Assembly (NCBI GenBank): GCA_014529385.2
Contig: CM043968.1
Span: 26,033,513-26,091,512 of the forward strand
Origin: Adiantum capillus-veneris
Lineage: Eukaryota > Streptophyta > Polypodiopsida > Polypodiales > Pteridaceae
DNA: 58,000 nucleotides
Direction: 5' to 3'
Part shown: positions 45,466 through 57,213 of the stretch, one piece after another
How the letters are laid out: each line of letters starts with the position of its first letter
Position numbering within the stretch: the first letter of the stretch is position 1
Notes under the pieces: model-generated
Databases searched by the model: none
Seen by the model: the letters and a program-made list of their open reading frames with translations, nothing else
Told to the model about the DNA's origin: nothing
Translations under genes and position numbers: made by a program

Positions 45466-45523
45466 GATCTTTAAAGTCTCTTGGGATAGTTTCCTACAAT
45501 GTTAAAACAATCTTCCTCTTCTT

Positions 45524-45558
<35 letters not shown>

Positions 45559-45631
45559 TTTGGGTGATGATGGGGCATGCTCTTTAACTGTCCGTTGTTT
45601 CCCTCAGACAAGGTGAGCTGAAGACTCTGGA

Positions 45632-48600
45632 ATGGCGGCCCTGTGTGTGCCATCATCGCCGGCAGTCTGTACCTGCTCGTGCTGCTGCTCCGCTTCACCC
45701 AGTATCGACGCCCTTCTCCATAGCTCGACCTTCAGCGCAGTACCATCACTGTACTTACCGTCCAAAGATGGGTCATCGCAAAGACCCTGGGTCGCAAGAT
45801 CACAGTTAAGTACGTGCCGAAGTGGCAAATTGCGTCCCTGGAAACTCGCTCGGATTTCCTCTCCCCCTCTTCTGCAGGTGTGGGCGAACTCAAATGCCGA
45901 CGATTCCCTTCCTTCTGAAATGACCTTCGAAAACGCTCTCAACATTCTTGGCGTTGCTGAGGGTGCTTCTTTTGAGGAAATACTTAGAGCAAAAAATGCT
46001 GTTCTGAGTAAGCATACTGAAGATCAAGATATGGCAATCCAGGCATGTGTAAAAACTATGTCTAATAGTTTTTTATTTTCTTCTTTAGAAAAAGGTCAGA
46101 AAAATTTGAAGTTAACTTAGAAACTTGAAATTTTTGGTTTTCTAGGGAGGGCACATGGCATTATCCTGTGTGGGGCAATGAAACTAGTCACCTTGTTAGG
46201 ACATACGTTGGATGTAAACTTGGACATGCAGTGATTGTCCTTTTAGAACTCAGTGATTGTCCTTTTAGAACTGTTATATTGCTCTGTACATTTAATGGAT
46301 AACCCTGTCAAACAGTCGTCATGCTCTGACATTAAATTGCAATTCTTTACTATGGGGACATTTAGAGTGAAAGAATATTGTAAGCTGAGCGGTTAAAGTA
46401 TTGGAGCTGGTAATGTTGAATACAATGCCGCCAAGATCTTGTGCCTACAACAACGGGAAGACAGTTATTTTGGTAAAAGTGCAACCAGCCTCATATGAAT
46501 TAAGGTTATGAGAAAAATGGATGGCATAAAACAAGGCTTGAGGATGACCACATGAGTTTGTAAACTGGCACTCTCCTTTAAAAGTAAATTTGGGCTTTTC
46601 TTTATCAATTTTGTTAAGTATGTTCATCAACCAAGTTCAAGGGGCACAACTGTTTGCATTTCATATGAGGAGAAACTCGATTTGACATTTTCATTTGCGA
46701 AAGTGCTACGTTTGTATATATGTAGAGGCACATGTGTACTTTTGGGCTCTCATAACTAAGGCAGTCAAGGGGCTTTATAGTTAGGGTGCATGGCCCATTT
46801 AGGAGCTATCTTGTATCATTGTGATCATCACACTTGGACTCTATTCTCTAGAGTAGCTCTACTTGCAATTTGGTATTGGTGTGGGTTGGTAATATAGAAC
46901 TCCTACATCGTGATGGAGGCTTGGCTCTTTTCTTTTACTAGTTCCTAGGCTCAAATGTGATTCCCAGTTTTGTCTCTGTCCTTGAGGTGAGGCGCGAGCT
47001 CTTGGCTCCCATGTTTCGGGGAGGGGGACTGGTGAGGCTTTGTCTAGGAGGTGAGTGAGATGTCTATCCCCTACATGCTACATTGCTGTTAGTTTGTATT
47101 TGGCTTGTGTCTTGTCATGGATAGGATGGAATTCAAGGAAGCATTATGTAATGTGCAATGAAGTGATTTATAAATTATGGTGATAACTTATGATGAGTGC
47201 TCAATGTGTACTCAAGGTTCCTTTTACTTCCTGAGAGAGTTCCTTTTACATCATGAGATGTGCAAAAGACTAGAGAGAGATATTGTGAGTGAAGGTTCTG
47301 TGAGTGACAGAGAGAGAAGAAGACTTAATACGGGATGGGGTCCCAAACCCCCTTCCAAGGGGTCCCCTCTCTATCGCTAGAGAAGTATTTGCTTTAGATT
47401 GCACAAATGCTGATACAATGGTCCTAGATGTTGAGATGCTGATGGGATCTTGGTGTAGATGCTTGGATTTGTGAGGCTAGTGGCTGAAAATAGAAAACGC
47501 TAGTGGAACTGATGGGATCTGCAACCGACGACGAGGCTATGGGCTGATCTGCAGTGGTTTATGTTGAGGGTGTCGATGACGATGGCGGATAAGGGCTGAA
47601 ATCTGAAAACGCTGGCTGTTTTGATGGCTGGAATCTGAAGTGCGGGCTGATCTGGTATTGCCTTGTAAAAACACTAGGGCTACTGATCTACTGGCTGAAT
47701 CTGATTCTATAATCTGAAAGTGTTGAGGGTATATGGCTGGATCTAGGAGTGCTGAAGGGAAAACGCCATGGAGCTGGTCCTGATGAGGGTACTGGTAGCA
47801 AAACGCTAGAGGGTGTTGCTCATGGGCGGTACTGACTTATAAGTTATGCGCAAGTTGCAGTCTAGGGAGCGTTTGGTTGTAAAAGGCTTCTATATCTCAT
47901 GGCCCGGACCTTTTTAGGTTACTTGTGGGAGGAGTGATGAGGGAATTGTTGAAAATCTTATGGCCTGGACCTTCTTGGTTATTTGCGGGAGGGGTGTTCA
48001 TCGAGCAACTGTATGTTTCTACGTTTTGTAACATGCATGTGTAATTATTTGTGTTGCATCATGATGTACCAACCACTGAATATTCCTAATTGGGTGAGAT
48101 TGCTTGGGTATGTAACTTTAGTGCATCGAGACACTTAAGATCAGGGTGGTTTGGGTGTGATGCTAATTTCACTACACCAGAATATCAAGACCTCCGATAT
48201 GGAATGAGAAAACTGAATGACCGTCGGGATTGACCCTCGGATATTTTTGATCTAACTTGAGTTGTTTTGCAGATATAATTGCGGACGATTACACATCTTT
48301 CAAGAAGGGGGGATGTCACCAACTGCTGACGTGTCAAGCCATTGAAGACTAGAGGGTTAGGACTCCTTGAGCCTAACCCAAACCAACATGTACGGACTGA
48401 TGACGTGGTAGTTAGGACGTTGCTACTTTTGGACGAGTTATTGAAAGCATTGATTTTCGGAGCCTTTGGGGCCATTAGTTTTTAAAACCAATCAAGCTTT
48501 GTGATTTAGAGCAATTGTAAAAGCAAGAGGCTAGGGGCCGATAAATTAATGCCTTGGGGGAGTCATTTTGGGATTCGTGTAGTTGCAAAGGAACAAGACA

Positions 48601-49064
48601 ATGAGCTCTCAATGTGAAGTCTGCATGTCCGCTATACGACTAAAAAATATACCTAGATGAATCCAGGATAAGCTTAGATTCACCCATGGTAGTCATCCAG
48701 AAGACAATATAACCATTAGCTCCATCATGCATAGTATTGACTAAATACCACGACATCCCCATTAGCGTCGTCAGTGCCCAATTGTGGGTGTAGAACTAGG
48801 TACTAACATATGCTCCCAAAGACAACACACACAACATCACACACACATGAACATACATTGAGAGTGAGTGTTGCGCGCGAGGAACAAGACAATGGGCTCT
48901 CAATAAGCTTAAGCAAGTCGTTTCCAGTTGCTTTTCGAGAAGGTATATGTGTTTCAGTGAAGTGGTACATGCCAACCTTGCATCTATGCATGAGATTGCA
49001 TCCTGGGATGCCTAGACTCTGTGTGTGCAAGCACAAATGTTTTAACCTGAAGAATCTGACTTTT

Positions 49065-49118
<54 letters not shown>

Positions 49119-50132
49119 GTGCCCAGATTCATCCCTTTTCTTGGGAAAAAGAAGAGGGCAGCTCTCACCTATAAGAGCAGCCTGTCTACCCAAGTTTCCC
49201 GGTTTCCAGACAACAAGCTCATTTGGAGTTTTCGACTTGCAAGTCACTTACTTACAAGCTGTGCATAGGGACTTGCAAATGCCAATGCTGCCTGAGCGAC
49301 TTGAGGGTGTTTAGCATATGAGTAGTTACTCTAGCCATGTTCAATTTATGTATGGTTGCAAGTACTATTTGTTTTTGATGTCAGCAAGTACACAATCATG
49401 TTTCCATTCCAGCTTTCGTGTTCTCTATCAGATTATCTTTTGTCAAGAACTGTGCATAGGTCGAAAAATGCCACGTATAGGTTTGGCAGTAGTCTGTTTG
49501 TATGTATCTCTCTCTGTCCTAATCGTACTTGTCCCATTTTTTGATTGTGTTTGGATGTTTGCCTGAAGGGTGGATGGGCAAGTTTAGAGAAATGCTGTCG
49601 CTTAAAGAAAGCTGTGTGGACTCTGATATGGCTATATGCACCTTCAAAATTTTATTCATGGTTTTGTCATGTCTTGAACAAATAGATTGTGTCTCTCAGA
49701 TCACCGTATTTGCAATGATTGTCAATCAAAGCCTAAGCACTTGGCTCTGCTTTCTAATATTTGGTTTCTACATGCAGGTAGAGGCTGCTTATGATGTGCT
49801 GCTTATGCAGAGTTTGATGCAACGCAGAGCAGGGAAAGTTGTTGATAGCAGTATCCGATATGCAGATGTAAAGAAGGCGAAAAGTCCTAACACAGGAGGG
49901 CCCCAATGGCTTAGAGATGCTGCCAGCAAGTTTCCTGTTTCTGTGGAAACTCCATCACTAGGGGTGATTGGAACTCAAGCTGCTGTCTATGCAGGATTAA
50001 TGGCATGGGCTTTCGCAAGTGGAATCTCTTCGGAGTCAGCCTCGAACACGAGTGCTGAAGTGCCTGGTCCAATCTTGGCTCTTGGTTTTGGTGCTTCATT
50101 GTACTTCTTAAGAAAGCAAAATGTCAAGCTAG
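45632..50132 (+). CDS. CPP1: CPP1-like J-like chaperone of POR, chloroplast (exons 1 and 2; C-terminus missing)
   Basis: Exon 1 is 45,632-46,042 (137 codons) and exon 2 is 49,778-50,132 (118 codons plus one base). Residues 1 to about 88 are Ser/Cys-rich, like a chloroplast transit peptide. A J-like domain spans the intron: MTFENALNILGVAEGASFEE and NAVLSKHTEDQDMAIQ in exon 1, VEAAYDVLLMQSLMQRRAGK in exon 2. It lacks the HPD motif of true J proteins, as known for this family. Two hydrophobic segments follow (GVIGTQAAVYAGLMAWAFAS and GPILALGFGASLYFL). Family members are thylakoid/envelope proteins that stabilise protochlorophyllide oxidoreductase for chlorophyll synthesis. Intron 1 is GC-AG. Exon 2 ends in AG|GTAAGG, phase 1, so at least one more exon with the last membrane segment is expected. 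I do not find it in the window. The ATG has a good plant context (GGAATGGCG). Confidence 0.88.
46725..47160 (+). mobile_element. Family D LTR remnant in CPP1 intron 1
   Basis: Blocks such as GAGCTATCTTGT, CACTTGGACTCTA, GGTGTGGGTTGGTAATAT, GAGGTGAGTGAGATGTC and GGCTTGTGTCTTGTCATG match 51,284-51,540 in order. No primer-binding site follows, so it is a solo or truncated LTR. Confidence 0.6.
47192..47830 (+). mobile_element. Family C LTR remnant in CPP1 intron 1
   Basis: GATGAGTGCTC...ACTCAAGGTTCCTTTTACTT, the CTCTCTATCGCTAGAG block and the AGATTGCACAAAT block match 16,235-16,485 in order. They are followed by the same AAACGCTAG/GGCTGATCTG-rich DNA. It has the orientation of the left arm of palindrome C, without an inverted partner, showing that family C exists as a simple LTR. 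The outer end is missing. Confidence 0.6.
47880..48010. repeat. Short tandem duplication
   Basis: CTCATGGCCCGGACCTTTTT...GGGAGGAGTG is repeated as CTTATGGCCTGGACCTTCTT...GGGAGGGGTG about 60 bp later. Confidence 0.6.
48170..48480 (+). mobile_element. Possible truncated CACTA (EnSpm-type) end
   Basis: CACTACACCAGAATATC at 48,170 has the CACTA terminal signature. It is followed by GACCGTCGGGATTGACCCTCGG, two imperfect repeats of the kind seen in CACTA subterminal regions. No opposite end (TGGTGTAGTG) and no transposase were found, so the call rests on one terminus. Confidence 0.35.
49067..49113. repeat. (CT)n microsatellite
   Basis: A CT tract of about 47 bp in CPP1 intron 1. Leu/Ser repeat ORFs over it are artefacts. 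Confidence 0.95.
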
Positions 50133-50497
50133 GTAAGGCCCGTTGGGTCTCTCACATTTCCAGAATTTCACACCAGTAAGGTTTCTTTTTCACACAAGCT
50201 TAGGGGGATGTGTCTGATGTATTGTCAGGTATCTAGCATGTAACTATTTGGGATGATATAGGTTTTTGTCTGTAGTTCAAAGCAGCTGTGGCAGAAATCC
50301 AAATGCCCTCATGAAGAGCTTTTATGAATGGAAAACGTCAAAACAAGGCTGTAACTGGAATAACACATATCCAATATAGGAAGGGTAGGTACCAGATGGG
50401 AACGAGAGTCAATGTTACTTTATGTGCAGTAACAAAGGACATTCCAAGTTTTAAGACTTTGGCTTCTCTCTGGATTCATGGAGTTGGCTGCGGTATC
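50133..50497. other. Start of CPP1 intron 2
   Basis: It begins GTAAGG. No further CPP1 exon, transposon end or RNA feature is seen before the D LTR. Confidence 0.5.
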
Positions 50498-51126
50498 TGT
50501 CAGGGACAGGTGATAAGGAGTGGGGAACTGGGTCAGACAGATTTGGAGGGACCTATATATGTGTGGCCAAGGGGGGACACTTGATGTATGCAGTGTAGCC
50601 CTTGAGGGGGGGCTGATGGGGCATCTTGGCAGGCAGATAGGAGGGCAGCCCTCATTTGCGTTTTTGGGGGCAGTTGGCCACGTGGGTGGGACAGCTTTAG
50701 CTGCGTTTTTAGGGTATGCATCTTGGCTCTTGGAGGTGATCTCACCTCTGGTGCAGGATGTTCACCAAGCACCAGGAGCAGCAATTACCGTATATGTGAT
50801 CCTCAGGGCATTCTTTTTCAGGGTGACCTCACCATGGAGAGGTGGATGACACCATAGCCTCTCAAGGACAGTTTTCCTTTCTGCCTCGAGGCTTATAGCT
50901 TGCTCTCTCGTTCAGCCCTATTGCCAGGAGGAGATCCATCATCTTGCTGCTCCCTGTGCATGCTAGGTTGGTTCCCATGTGTTGCAAGATGTCTCACTGG
51001 CATGAGCCTATGTCACTAGCAGTAGCAGTCTTTTGTGCCAGGGGTCTTTCCATAAGGGCATGCCACACCTATATAGCGACCGCCCTTGAGCACTTGTATA
51101 GGAAGCTTGTTATCAGCATGGAGAGG

Positions 51127-51159
<33 letters not shown>

Positions 51160-51553
51160 CCCCCCAAAAGGGCCAAACCGTCCTCAGACATCAGGATACG
51201 CACCTGAGCTATGTCCAGCCAAGTGTGAACATGGCCTATCGTTAGGGCGGTTAAGGAATCCTATAAATAGGACCCTAGGTTCATTTGTGAGCTATCTTGT
51301 GTGATTACCACGCTTGGACTCTAGGCCCTTGGCAACACTACCCACACGCCCGTATCAGTGTGGGCTTGGTGATATGGGACACCAGCCCTTGTGGTAAGAA
51401 GCTAGCCCGTTAGCTGCAGACTCTGAGGCTCGGGGGTGAACCCGTATGGGCTCTACGGCGGGGAGGTGAGCGGGATGTCCACTCTCTGTGAAGTTTATGT
51501 ATATGGCTTGTGTCATGTCATGTGTGTAGGATGGATCTGGCAAGGGTCTAACA
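50498..51553 (+). mobile_element. Family D 5' LTR
   Basis: The right end (GGGTCTAACA) is fixed by a primer-binding site one base later. The left end is taken at TGTCAGGGACAG and is tentative, giving about 1,056 bp. A TATA-like TATAAATA lies at about 51,262. The C homopolymer at 51,128-51,165 is within it. The 109-codon frame at 50,520-50,849 has no recognisable domain. Confidence 0.6.
51128..51165 (+). repeat. C homopolymer
   Basis: A run of C interrupted once by G. Proline-repeat ORFs across it are artefacts. Confidence 0.9.
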
Positions 51554-51554
51554 T

Positions 51555-51639
51555 TGGTATCAAAGCTTCTTCCTCCTCGTGCATATGACATTGGGTGTGT
51601 AGATGGATCCGGCAAGGGACTAACATTGGTATCAGAGCT
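51555..51639 (+). other. Duplicated primer-binding site of family D
   Basis: TGGTATCAAAGCT (51,555-51,567) and TGGTATCAGAGCT (51,627-51,639) lie 72 bp apart in a tandem duplication of GGATGGATCTGGCAAGGG...CATATGACAT. The second copy is the perfect initiator tRNA-Met complement. Confidence 0.75.
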
Positions 51640-52070
51640 TCTTCCTGCACGTGCATATGACATGGCAAGGTGCAAAAATCCATTGGAGCTCATGAGGCCG
51701 TGATGGCCTAGCTTGATAGGCTCTCTATCCGCTTGCATAGGGTGGTATGGGATGCTACTAGCAAGAGAGGGGAGTACAGGGAGCACATGCAAGCCGATGG
51801 TGGAAGTTTATGGTAAGTTTTCTGCACGGGGGTCACATGCAAGCCGATGGTGGAAGTTTATGGTAAGTTTTCTTTAAATATTCCGCACATGGGAATATTC
51901 AAGCTCCAAAGAAAAGCAAAGAAGACCGCGCTCGCTGCTGCTGTACGCTTCCCCCCCTCGCCATCCCCCCCCCCCCCCGTCACGATTGTGACTATGTTGC
52001 AGTATTACATCTACTTCTAGTTGCAGATACACGAAGTGCCATACCAAGGAGGACCCTTGCGCTTGGATGG
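51640..52070 (+). pseudogene. Family D leader/gag remnant
   Basis: A possible gag start at 51,660 (MARCKNPLELMRP) meets a stop after 13 codons. A 52-bp tandem duplication (ACATGCAAGCCGATGGTGGA..., 51,785-51,870) follows. The D element breaks off before the A LTR at 52,071. Nothing else is recognisable. Confidence 0.4.
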
Positions 52071-52433
52071 TGTAACAGACTTGGACACTCCAAGTCAAGC
52101 ATCAATCACGACAGCACCAAATAACCACTTCAAAACAATTCACAGATCACAATAGATTTGCATTGGCCCGGCGGAGTTCCGTGCCTAGAGATATTGGCCC
52201 AAAGACTGGCGCCCCTTTCGGTATTTCTTTTTGTATTAATCAGTTCAAAGTACAAGAGAGTGGGTCGGGCTTCACTCTCAGACTCTGCGTCGAGATGCTT
52301 TGAGAAGTGAGGCCCTCACCACTAATTTAAAGGTTACAAGGGATGCCCAAAAGCAGAGCCCCAAAAGCTTGAAAGCAAAAGCTAATTCTCTCTCTCTCTC
52401 TCTCTCTCAATAAAAGTTAAAATAAAGCAATTT

Positions 52434-52493
<60 letters not shown>

Positions 52494-52776
52494 CAAATCC
52501 TTGCGTAGCAAAAAGCCAGCAGATTTGCGTCGCTAGATGCTTTTCCCCAGCTTCCGTAATTTCCGGAAAAAGCCGTACACTGCTGCCATGTGGCACTCGT
52601 GCCAGATTTAGGGTTTTTCAGCCACTTAGGGTTTCAGCCAGCAGTTAGGGTTTCTGCAAAATTAGGGTTTCCAGAAATTAGGGTTTTTGGCAGATTTTAG
52701 TGTTTACAAGAAATCAGGGTTTTCTGGCAGAAATTAGGGTTTCTGCTGTCGGTAGCCACGTCATCACTTTGTGACA
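52071..52776 (-). mobile_element. Family A 3' LTR
   Basis: A 706-bp LTR, minus orientation. On the minus strand it starts TGTCACAAAGTGATGACG, right after a polypurine tract, and ends AGTCTGTTACA. It carries a CT tract (52,437-52,490) and at least seven AGGGTTT/AAACCCT motifs (about 52,605-52,745). The ACGTGGC motif is at its start. Because a polypurine tract adjoins it, this is the 3' LTR of the element to the right. Confidence 0.85.
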
Positions 52777-52790
52777 TACCCCCCTCTTGA
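52777..52790 (-). other. Polypurine tract of the family A element
   Basis: The minus strand reads TTCAAGAGGGGGGTA directly before the LTR start, where plus-strand DNA synthesis would be primed. Confidence 0.8.
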
Positions 52791-53345
52791 AAGCATTGTA
52801 ATCGACTGCGATTACGCCTGCAAAACTGACAAAAGCCATAAACCGTCTTAGCAGTCACTGACTGTTAGCACCTACATACTAGGAACACACATCTAGCACA
52901 TGTACCAAATCGACAGTCACATCACACGACATCACAGGACATCACATGACATTCAACATTCATTCGGATCTTATAGCATGATTTATCGGCAATGTAGCTA
53001 GCAATCACATCTACGTCCATCGGGACCTCATTAGATGTTCGATTGACTAACCTCTATTGCAACCATGTATTCGAGATCAATCAGACCAAAATGTTGCAGT
53101 CATTTCGTCTATCAGTTCCTGCACTTAAGAGGAGTCAAGAACAAATCAGTATCATAATCAGGAATTCCATTTCATAAAGTTAGCCAGCAGAATACTGTCA
53201 GCTCTCAGTATCCTTGAAGCTCAAAGAGACATCAGTGACTTTAGTATCAAAATCAAGGCATGTGTTGACAAAGGAGCGGAGTAACTCCCCTCTTGTGCAT
53301 CCCACTGCACCAGATCTTCGGCCAAGTTGAATTTCCGGGTTCTGT
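52791..53345 (-). other. Family A 3' untranslated region
   Basis: About 550 bp lies between the pol end and the polypurine tract. No ORF or repeat is evident. Confidence 0.5.
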
Positions 53346-55838
53346 TTGGAGTAGACTATGCTGAACCAAAACATCGAGGTAAAGTTTCACAATCTGAGGA
53401 GTATCTGCTAGGTCCTCCTCCTCCATTCACTTTGCATCAAATGCAGGAAAATTCTTGAACTTAACCAAGAACCGCCTTCGGACTTTACCTTTCTTCGTAT
53501 CTCTATGTGCCAAAATCTGTCCAGGAACAAGGGTCTCCTCGTTTTCTTCCACTTCGGGTTGCTCATCAGGCTCCCCATCATCAGACACATGACCCTTAAA
53601 AGGTTTCAAGAGACTCACATGGAATGCATTGTGAATCCTCCAAGTATCTGGCAATTTCAATCGGAAGGAGACATCATTTATCTTTTCAGTTATCTGGAAA
53701 GGTCCGTAGTATCGCATACTAAGCTTTGGAAAAAGCCTCTCCTTTCCCTTTTTCTTTCTTAGGCGTGCCTTCTCAAAACGTAAGAGCACCCAATCATCCT
53801 CCTTCAATTTCAAGTCGCGACGATGGCGATCCGTTGCCTTTTTCTGTCGTTCTTGAGACTCCTGCAAAGTCTCGCGAACCTTGGCAAAAGCCGTATCCAA
53901 ATCTCGCGAATATTCATCCGCTTCAAATATCTAATCTTTCGTGCTCAGGAAGGATGGAACCTTCGCAGCACTTTCAACAATCTCAAATGGCGTCTTCCCC
54001 GTCGAAGAGTGTATCGTGTTATTGTAGGCAAATTCCACCAAAGCTAAGTTCTTTTCCCATTGAGTCTTCTGATCCGAGATACAAGACTTCAATAAATCTA
54101 AAACCACTGAATTTGCAATCTCAGATTGCTCGTCAGTCTGCAAGTGGAACGATGACGAGAACTGCAACCGCGTGCCAATGTTCTCCCAAATTGCCTTCCA
54201 AAACAAACTCATAAATCTGGAGTCTTTGTCGGAGACAATCGTCTCAGACGTGCCATGTAATCGGAAAATCATCGTGATCATTCTGTGTTCTCGGGAGATC
54301 AAAAATGAAATCCATTTCAATACTTTCCCAGGGGCGGGTGGGTATGGGTAAAGGCTATAACAATCCCTATCAAACTTGACCTTCTGGCATACTGCGCACA
54401 ACTCTTCCACATCCTTTTTGAGTCTCGGCCAAAAGAAGTATCTCTCTACCCCCTTCATGGTGGTAGCAATGCCGCGATGACCCGTAAAAGGTGGACACTG
54501 GCATTCAGTTATAACCTTTTCCCTCAACGGTTGTGTAACGCACAACATAGTCTTTCTCATCAGGTAGCCTTCCCTAAGGGAGTATCCAGCTACTGTCTCC
54601 CCATCCCATATCCGTGTGAAAATATCTGCAAAATCCGTATCACTGGCATAATGATCGACCATATCCTCGAAGCTCCTATGATGTATCGCGGAAATAGCCA
54701 GAACCAACGGCTTCCGAGACAAAACATCTGCCACCACATTCTTCTGTCCCTGCACATGGACAATTTGGAAGTGAAACTGTGACAAGATGTTCGCCCACCG
54801 CATCTGCTTTTCCAAAAGCTGCTTCTGTGACAAGAAGTAGCACAAACTCTGATGGTCTGTAAAGACAGTAAAATCCGCTCCGAGTAGGTAATGCCGCCAC
54901 TGAGTAAGAGCATGGATAATCATCAAAAGCTCTTTCTCATAAATCTGTGCTGCCATCTCGGCTCTCGTAAGCAATGACATGGCCTTCTTGCATCAAGACT
55001 GCACCTAGACTACGACCACAAGCATCACAAAATACTTCAAATGACTTCTGCAAGTCCGGCAAAGTCAAATCTGGTCCTGTAGTCAATTTCTCTTTTAATG
55101 TCTGAAAGGCAGTCACCTCTGTGGATCGCCACGAGAAAAGGGACTCCTTTCTGTATCAAGATATGGAAAGGGGAAGCAACATTTGCAAACTTTCAAATGA
55201 ACCGTCTGTAGTACGAACACAGTCCCAAGAAGCTTTCAACTTCATGGACATTCTTCAAATCGGGCTAATCACGGATAGCGTCTATCTTGGCCGGATCCAT
55301 TTGCACTCCTGCTGCTGAGACAAAGTGTCCCAAAAAAAGTTTATCTCTGAAGCAGATGATCTCTGTGTTCTGCCTCATTCATGGAGATAACAATGATATC
55401 ATCAAAGAAAGTGCCAACAAATAGCCTTTACTCTCGAAAAATCCCATCCATCATCCGGTTAAATGTCGTAGGAGCATTGGTTAAGCCAAAAGGCATCACC
55501 AAAAACTCAAATAACCCAAAAGTAGTCCCAAAGGCTGTCTTGTAGATGTCTCCCGGCGCGATTCGGGTCTGATGATATCCACTCTTCATGTCAATCCTGC
55601 TAAAGCACGAGGATCCCTGTAACCTGTCGAGTATATCATCGATCCTAGGAATTGGAAATCTGTTCTTGATAGTGATTTTGTTGAGAGCTCTATAATCGAT
55701 GCACATTCTCCAAGATCCGTCTTTCTTCAAATCCAACAACAGTGGAGAGCAATACGGTGAAGTACTAGGCTGGACAAGACCCTTTTCCAAGAGGTCTTTC
55801 ACTTGGTTCATAATCTTTTCATTCTGTACTCGGCTCAC
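53346..55838 (-). pseudogene. Family A pol (RT, RNase H, integrase, chromodomain), degenerate
   Basis: Minus strand. RT lies at 55,838-55,428 ([31 protein letters not shown]), ending at a TAA just before the FFDD active-site segment. RNase H (QIYEKELLMIIHALTQWRHY) and integrase follow in the 349-codon frame at 54,980-53,931. The integrase zinc region and SDKDSRF and NNTIHSSTGKTPFE segments are visible, but a deletion removes the first part of the catalytic core. The C-terminal part (53,900-53,427) has [26 protein letters not shown] and a chromodomain ([20 protein letters not shown]) cut by a TGA. It confirms that family A is a chromovirus with an RT distinct from family B. Confidence 0.88.
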
Positions 55839-56099
55839 ACAATAAGGTGGCCGGTTCGGTGGTGTGCTTGTGCGTATTAGATCAATGGTATGATCTTCAG
55901 GCCCTTCTAAAAAGCAATCAGCATGAGTGTGGAGAAAAATCTTGGCGTTCTTTTGTTCAGGTCAAAACATATTCAACCTTTATCCATCGTTCAGGTCTCT
56001 TCCATAAGAATGAGTAAAGAAAAACTGAAGTTTATCAAAGTACAATCTCTGAGCCCTTCATTTGTCAAAGTCGATTTCTTGGCCCGGTAGTCAACCACG

Positions 56100-56760
56100 G
56101 TGTAGTTCTTGTGGTACCAAGGGATCCTGAGTAGAACGTCACTCGCGTGCCCTGAACACCCCTGTCATTGCAAACGAAGTTTGCCAATGCTCGGTGTAAT
56201 GGCAACATCCCATCCGGGTGCCAGTCAAACTACTTCCGCTTGTGGCGTCAGTCTGTCGGGCGTAATTCCAAATCGAGCCGCCAATTCTAAGTGAAAAGAA
56301 GTTGGCCTTGGCTCCTTCAAAAGAGCTTCCCGATCCTTCACTTTGCCCCAAAAGTGGCAAAGTTTGTACTTTCATTCATTTGATTCGGTTCAGGTCCCAC
56401 GCCATGTGGTACCAGTTCTGCTTTTCTATCTGCCTTTTCTGCCACGTTCCTCAGCTGCTCTCGAACTCTCAGGTCTGTCATCCTCTTTATCATTCTGTTC
56501 TTTCTGTGCCTTTTTAGGGCACTTCGCGGAGATATGTCCCTATTCCCCGCATCCAAAGCACTTCCCCTCTTTGATGAAGCGAGCTCTCTCCTCGGGAGTA
56601 AGCTTGGGTCGTGCATCCTTTTTCTCTGGATTGCCCTTTTTTCTTTCTACTTTCATTCCCAGAAGTCTGTTCGGCTCGTTGTGTCATGGCCTCATCCGTG
56701 GGGAAGGTCAGACTACCAGAGTGAATGGCAAAGCCCCGCTTCACAGGACTCATCAACTCC
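56100..56760 (-). pseudogene. Family A protease, zinc knuckle and gag end, degenerate
   Basis: Minus strand: a protease remnant at 56,375-56,139, and a CCHC knuckle at about 56,512-56,560, where a TAG replaces a codon inside CFGCGE*GHISAKC. Gag C-terminal sequence (KRGFAIHSGSLTFPTDEAMT) continues up to 56,760. It breaks off there against unrelated GC-rich DNA, so most of gag is missing. Confidence 0.8.
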
Positions 56761-57213
56761 ACCTCTCCTGCTGTTGCCGCTGTCTGAGCTCGCCATTGCT
56801 TCGTCCGCAGCCCCCTCAGCCCTCCTTTGCCGCCCATCCCCCCTTTGCACACCTTTTAGTCCCCCCCCCCCCCCCCCCCCCCCTCCAAGGTCTCGCTCTG
56901 TTTAGCCATGCAGTGGTGTTCTCTCTGGGACTCTACTCACCGGATTTCGCAGGGATTTGTCTTCACGCGCCCCCTTTCCATCACAACAGCGAACACAGAT
57001 GGAGGCTTATGCTCCGCCCTAGAGGGACTCCTCAGAAGCCCCCTCACCCGATTTTGCAGAGCCCACCATCCGACTTGCTCTCTCGCCGACAGAGCAAGCG
57101 AGCCTTGCCGCAAAAGTGGAGCGCCTTTAGAGCGCCTTCAAGCGACCTTCGTCATCTGCAAGATCATCCGCACCCGACCTAGCAGAGGGGAGGTGTGAAA
57201 CGGTTCGTGGGGC
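56761..57213. other. GC-rich unassigned DNA with a C homopolymer
   Basis: It replaces the gag core. It includes a C run (about 56,860-56,883) and no recognisable domain. Pro/Ser-rich frames on the plus strand follow from base composition. Confidence 0.5.

Larger units (their letters stand above)
46043..49777 (+). other. CPP1 intron 1 (GC-AG), transposon-rich
   Basis: The boundaries are CAG|GCATGT and CATGCAG|GTAGAG. Splicing there joins the two halves of the J-like domain in frame (phase 0). The intron contains a D-family LTR remnant, a C-family LTR remnant, a possible CACTA end and a CT microsatellite (about 49,067-49,113). The remainder (46,043-46,720, 48,481-49,060 and 49,114-49,777) shows nothing specific. 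Confidence 0.82.

Noticed and set aside
50520-50849. 109-codon ORF as the missing CPP1 C-terminus or a separate gene
   Set aside because: It has no splice acceptor in the right phase, no similarity to the CPP1 membrane segment that I can recognise, and lies in the probable D LTR.
56343-57182. 279-codon plus-strand ORF rich in Pro, Ser and Leu
   Set aside because: Its first part is antisense to gag and its knuckle. The rest is GC-rich DNA including a C homopolymer.
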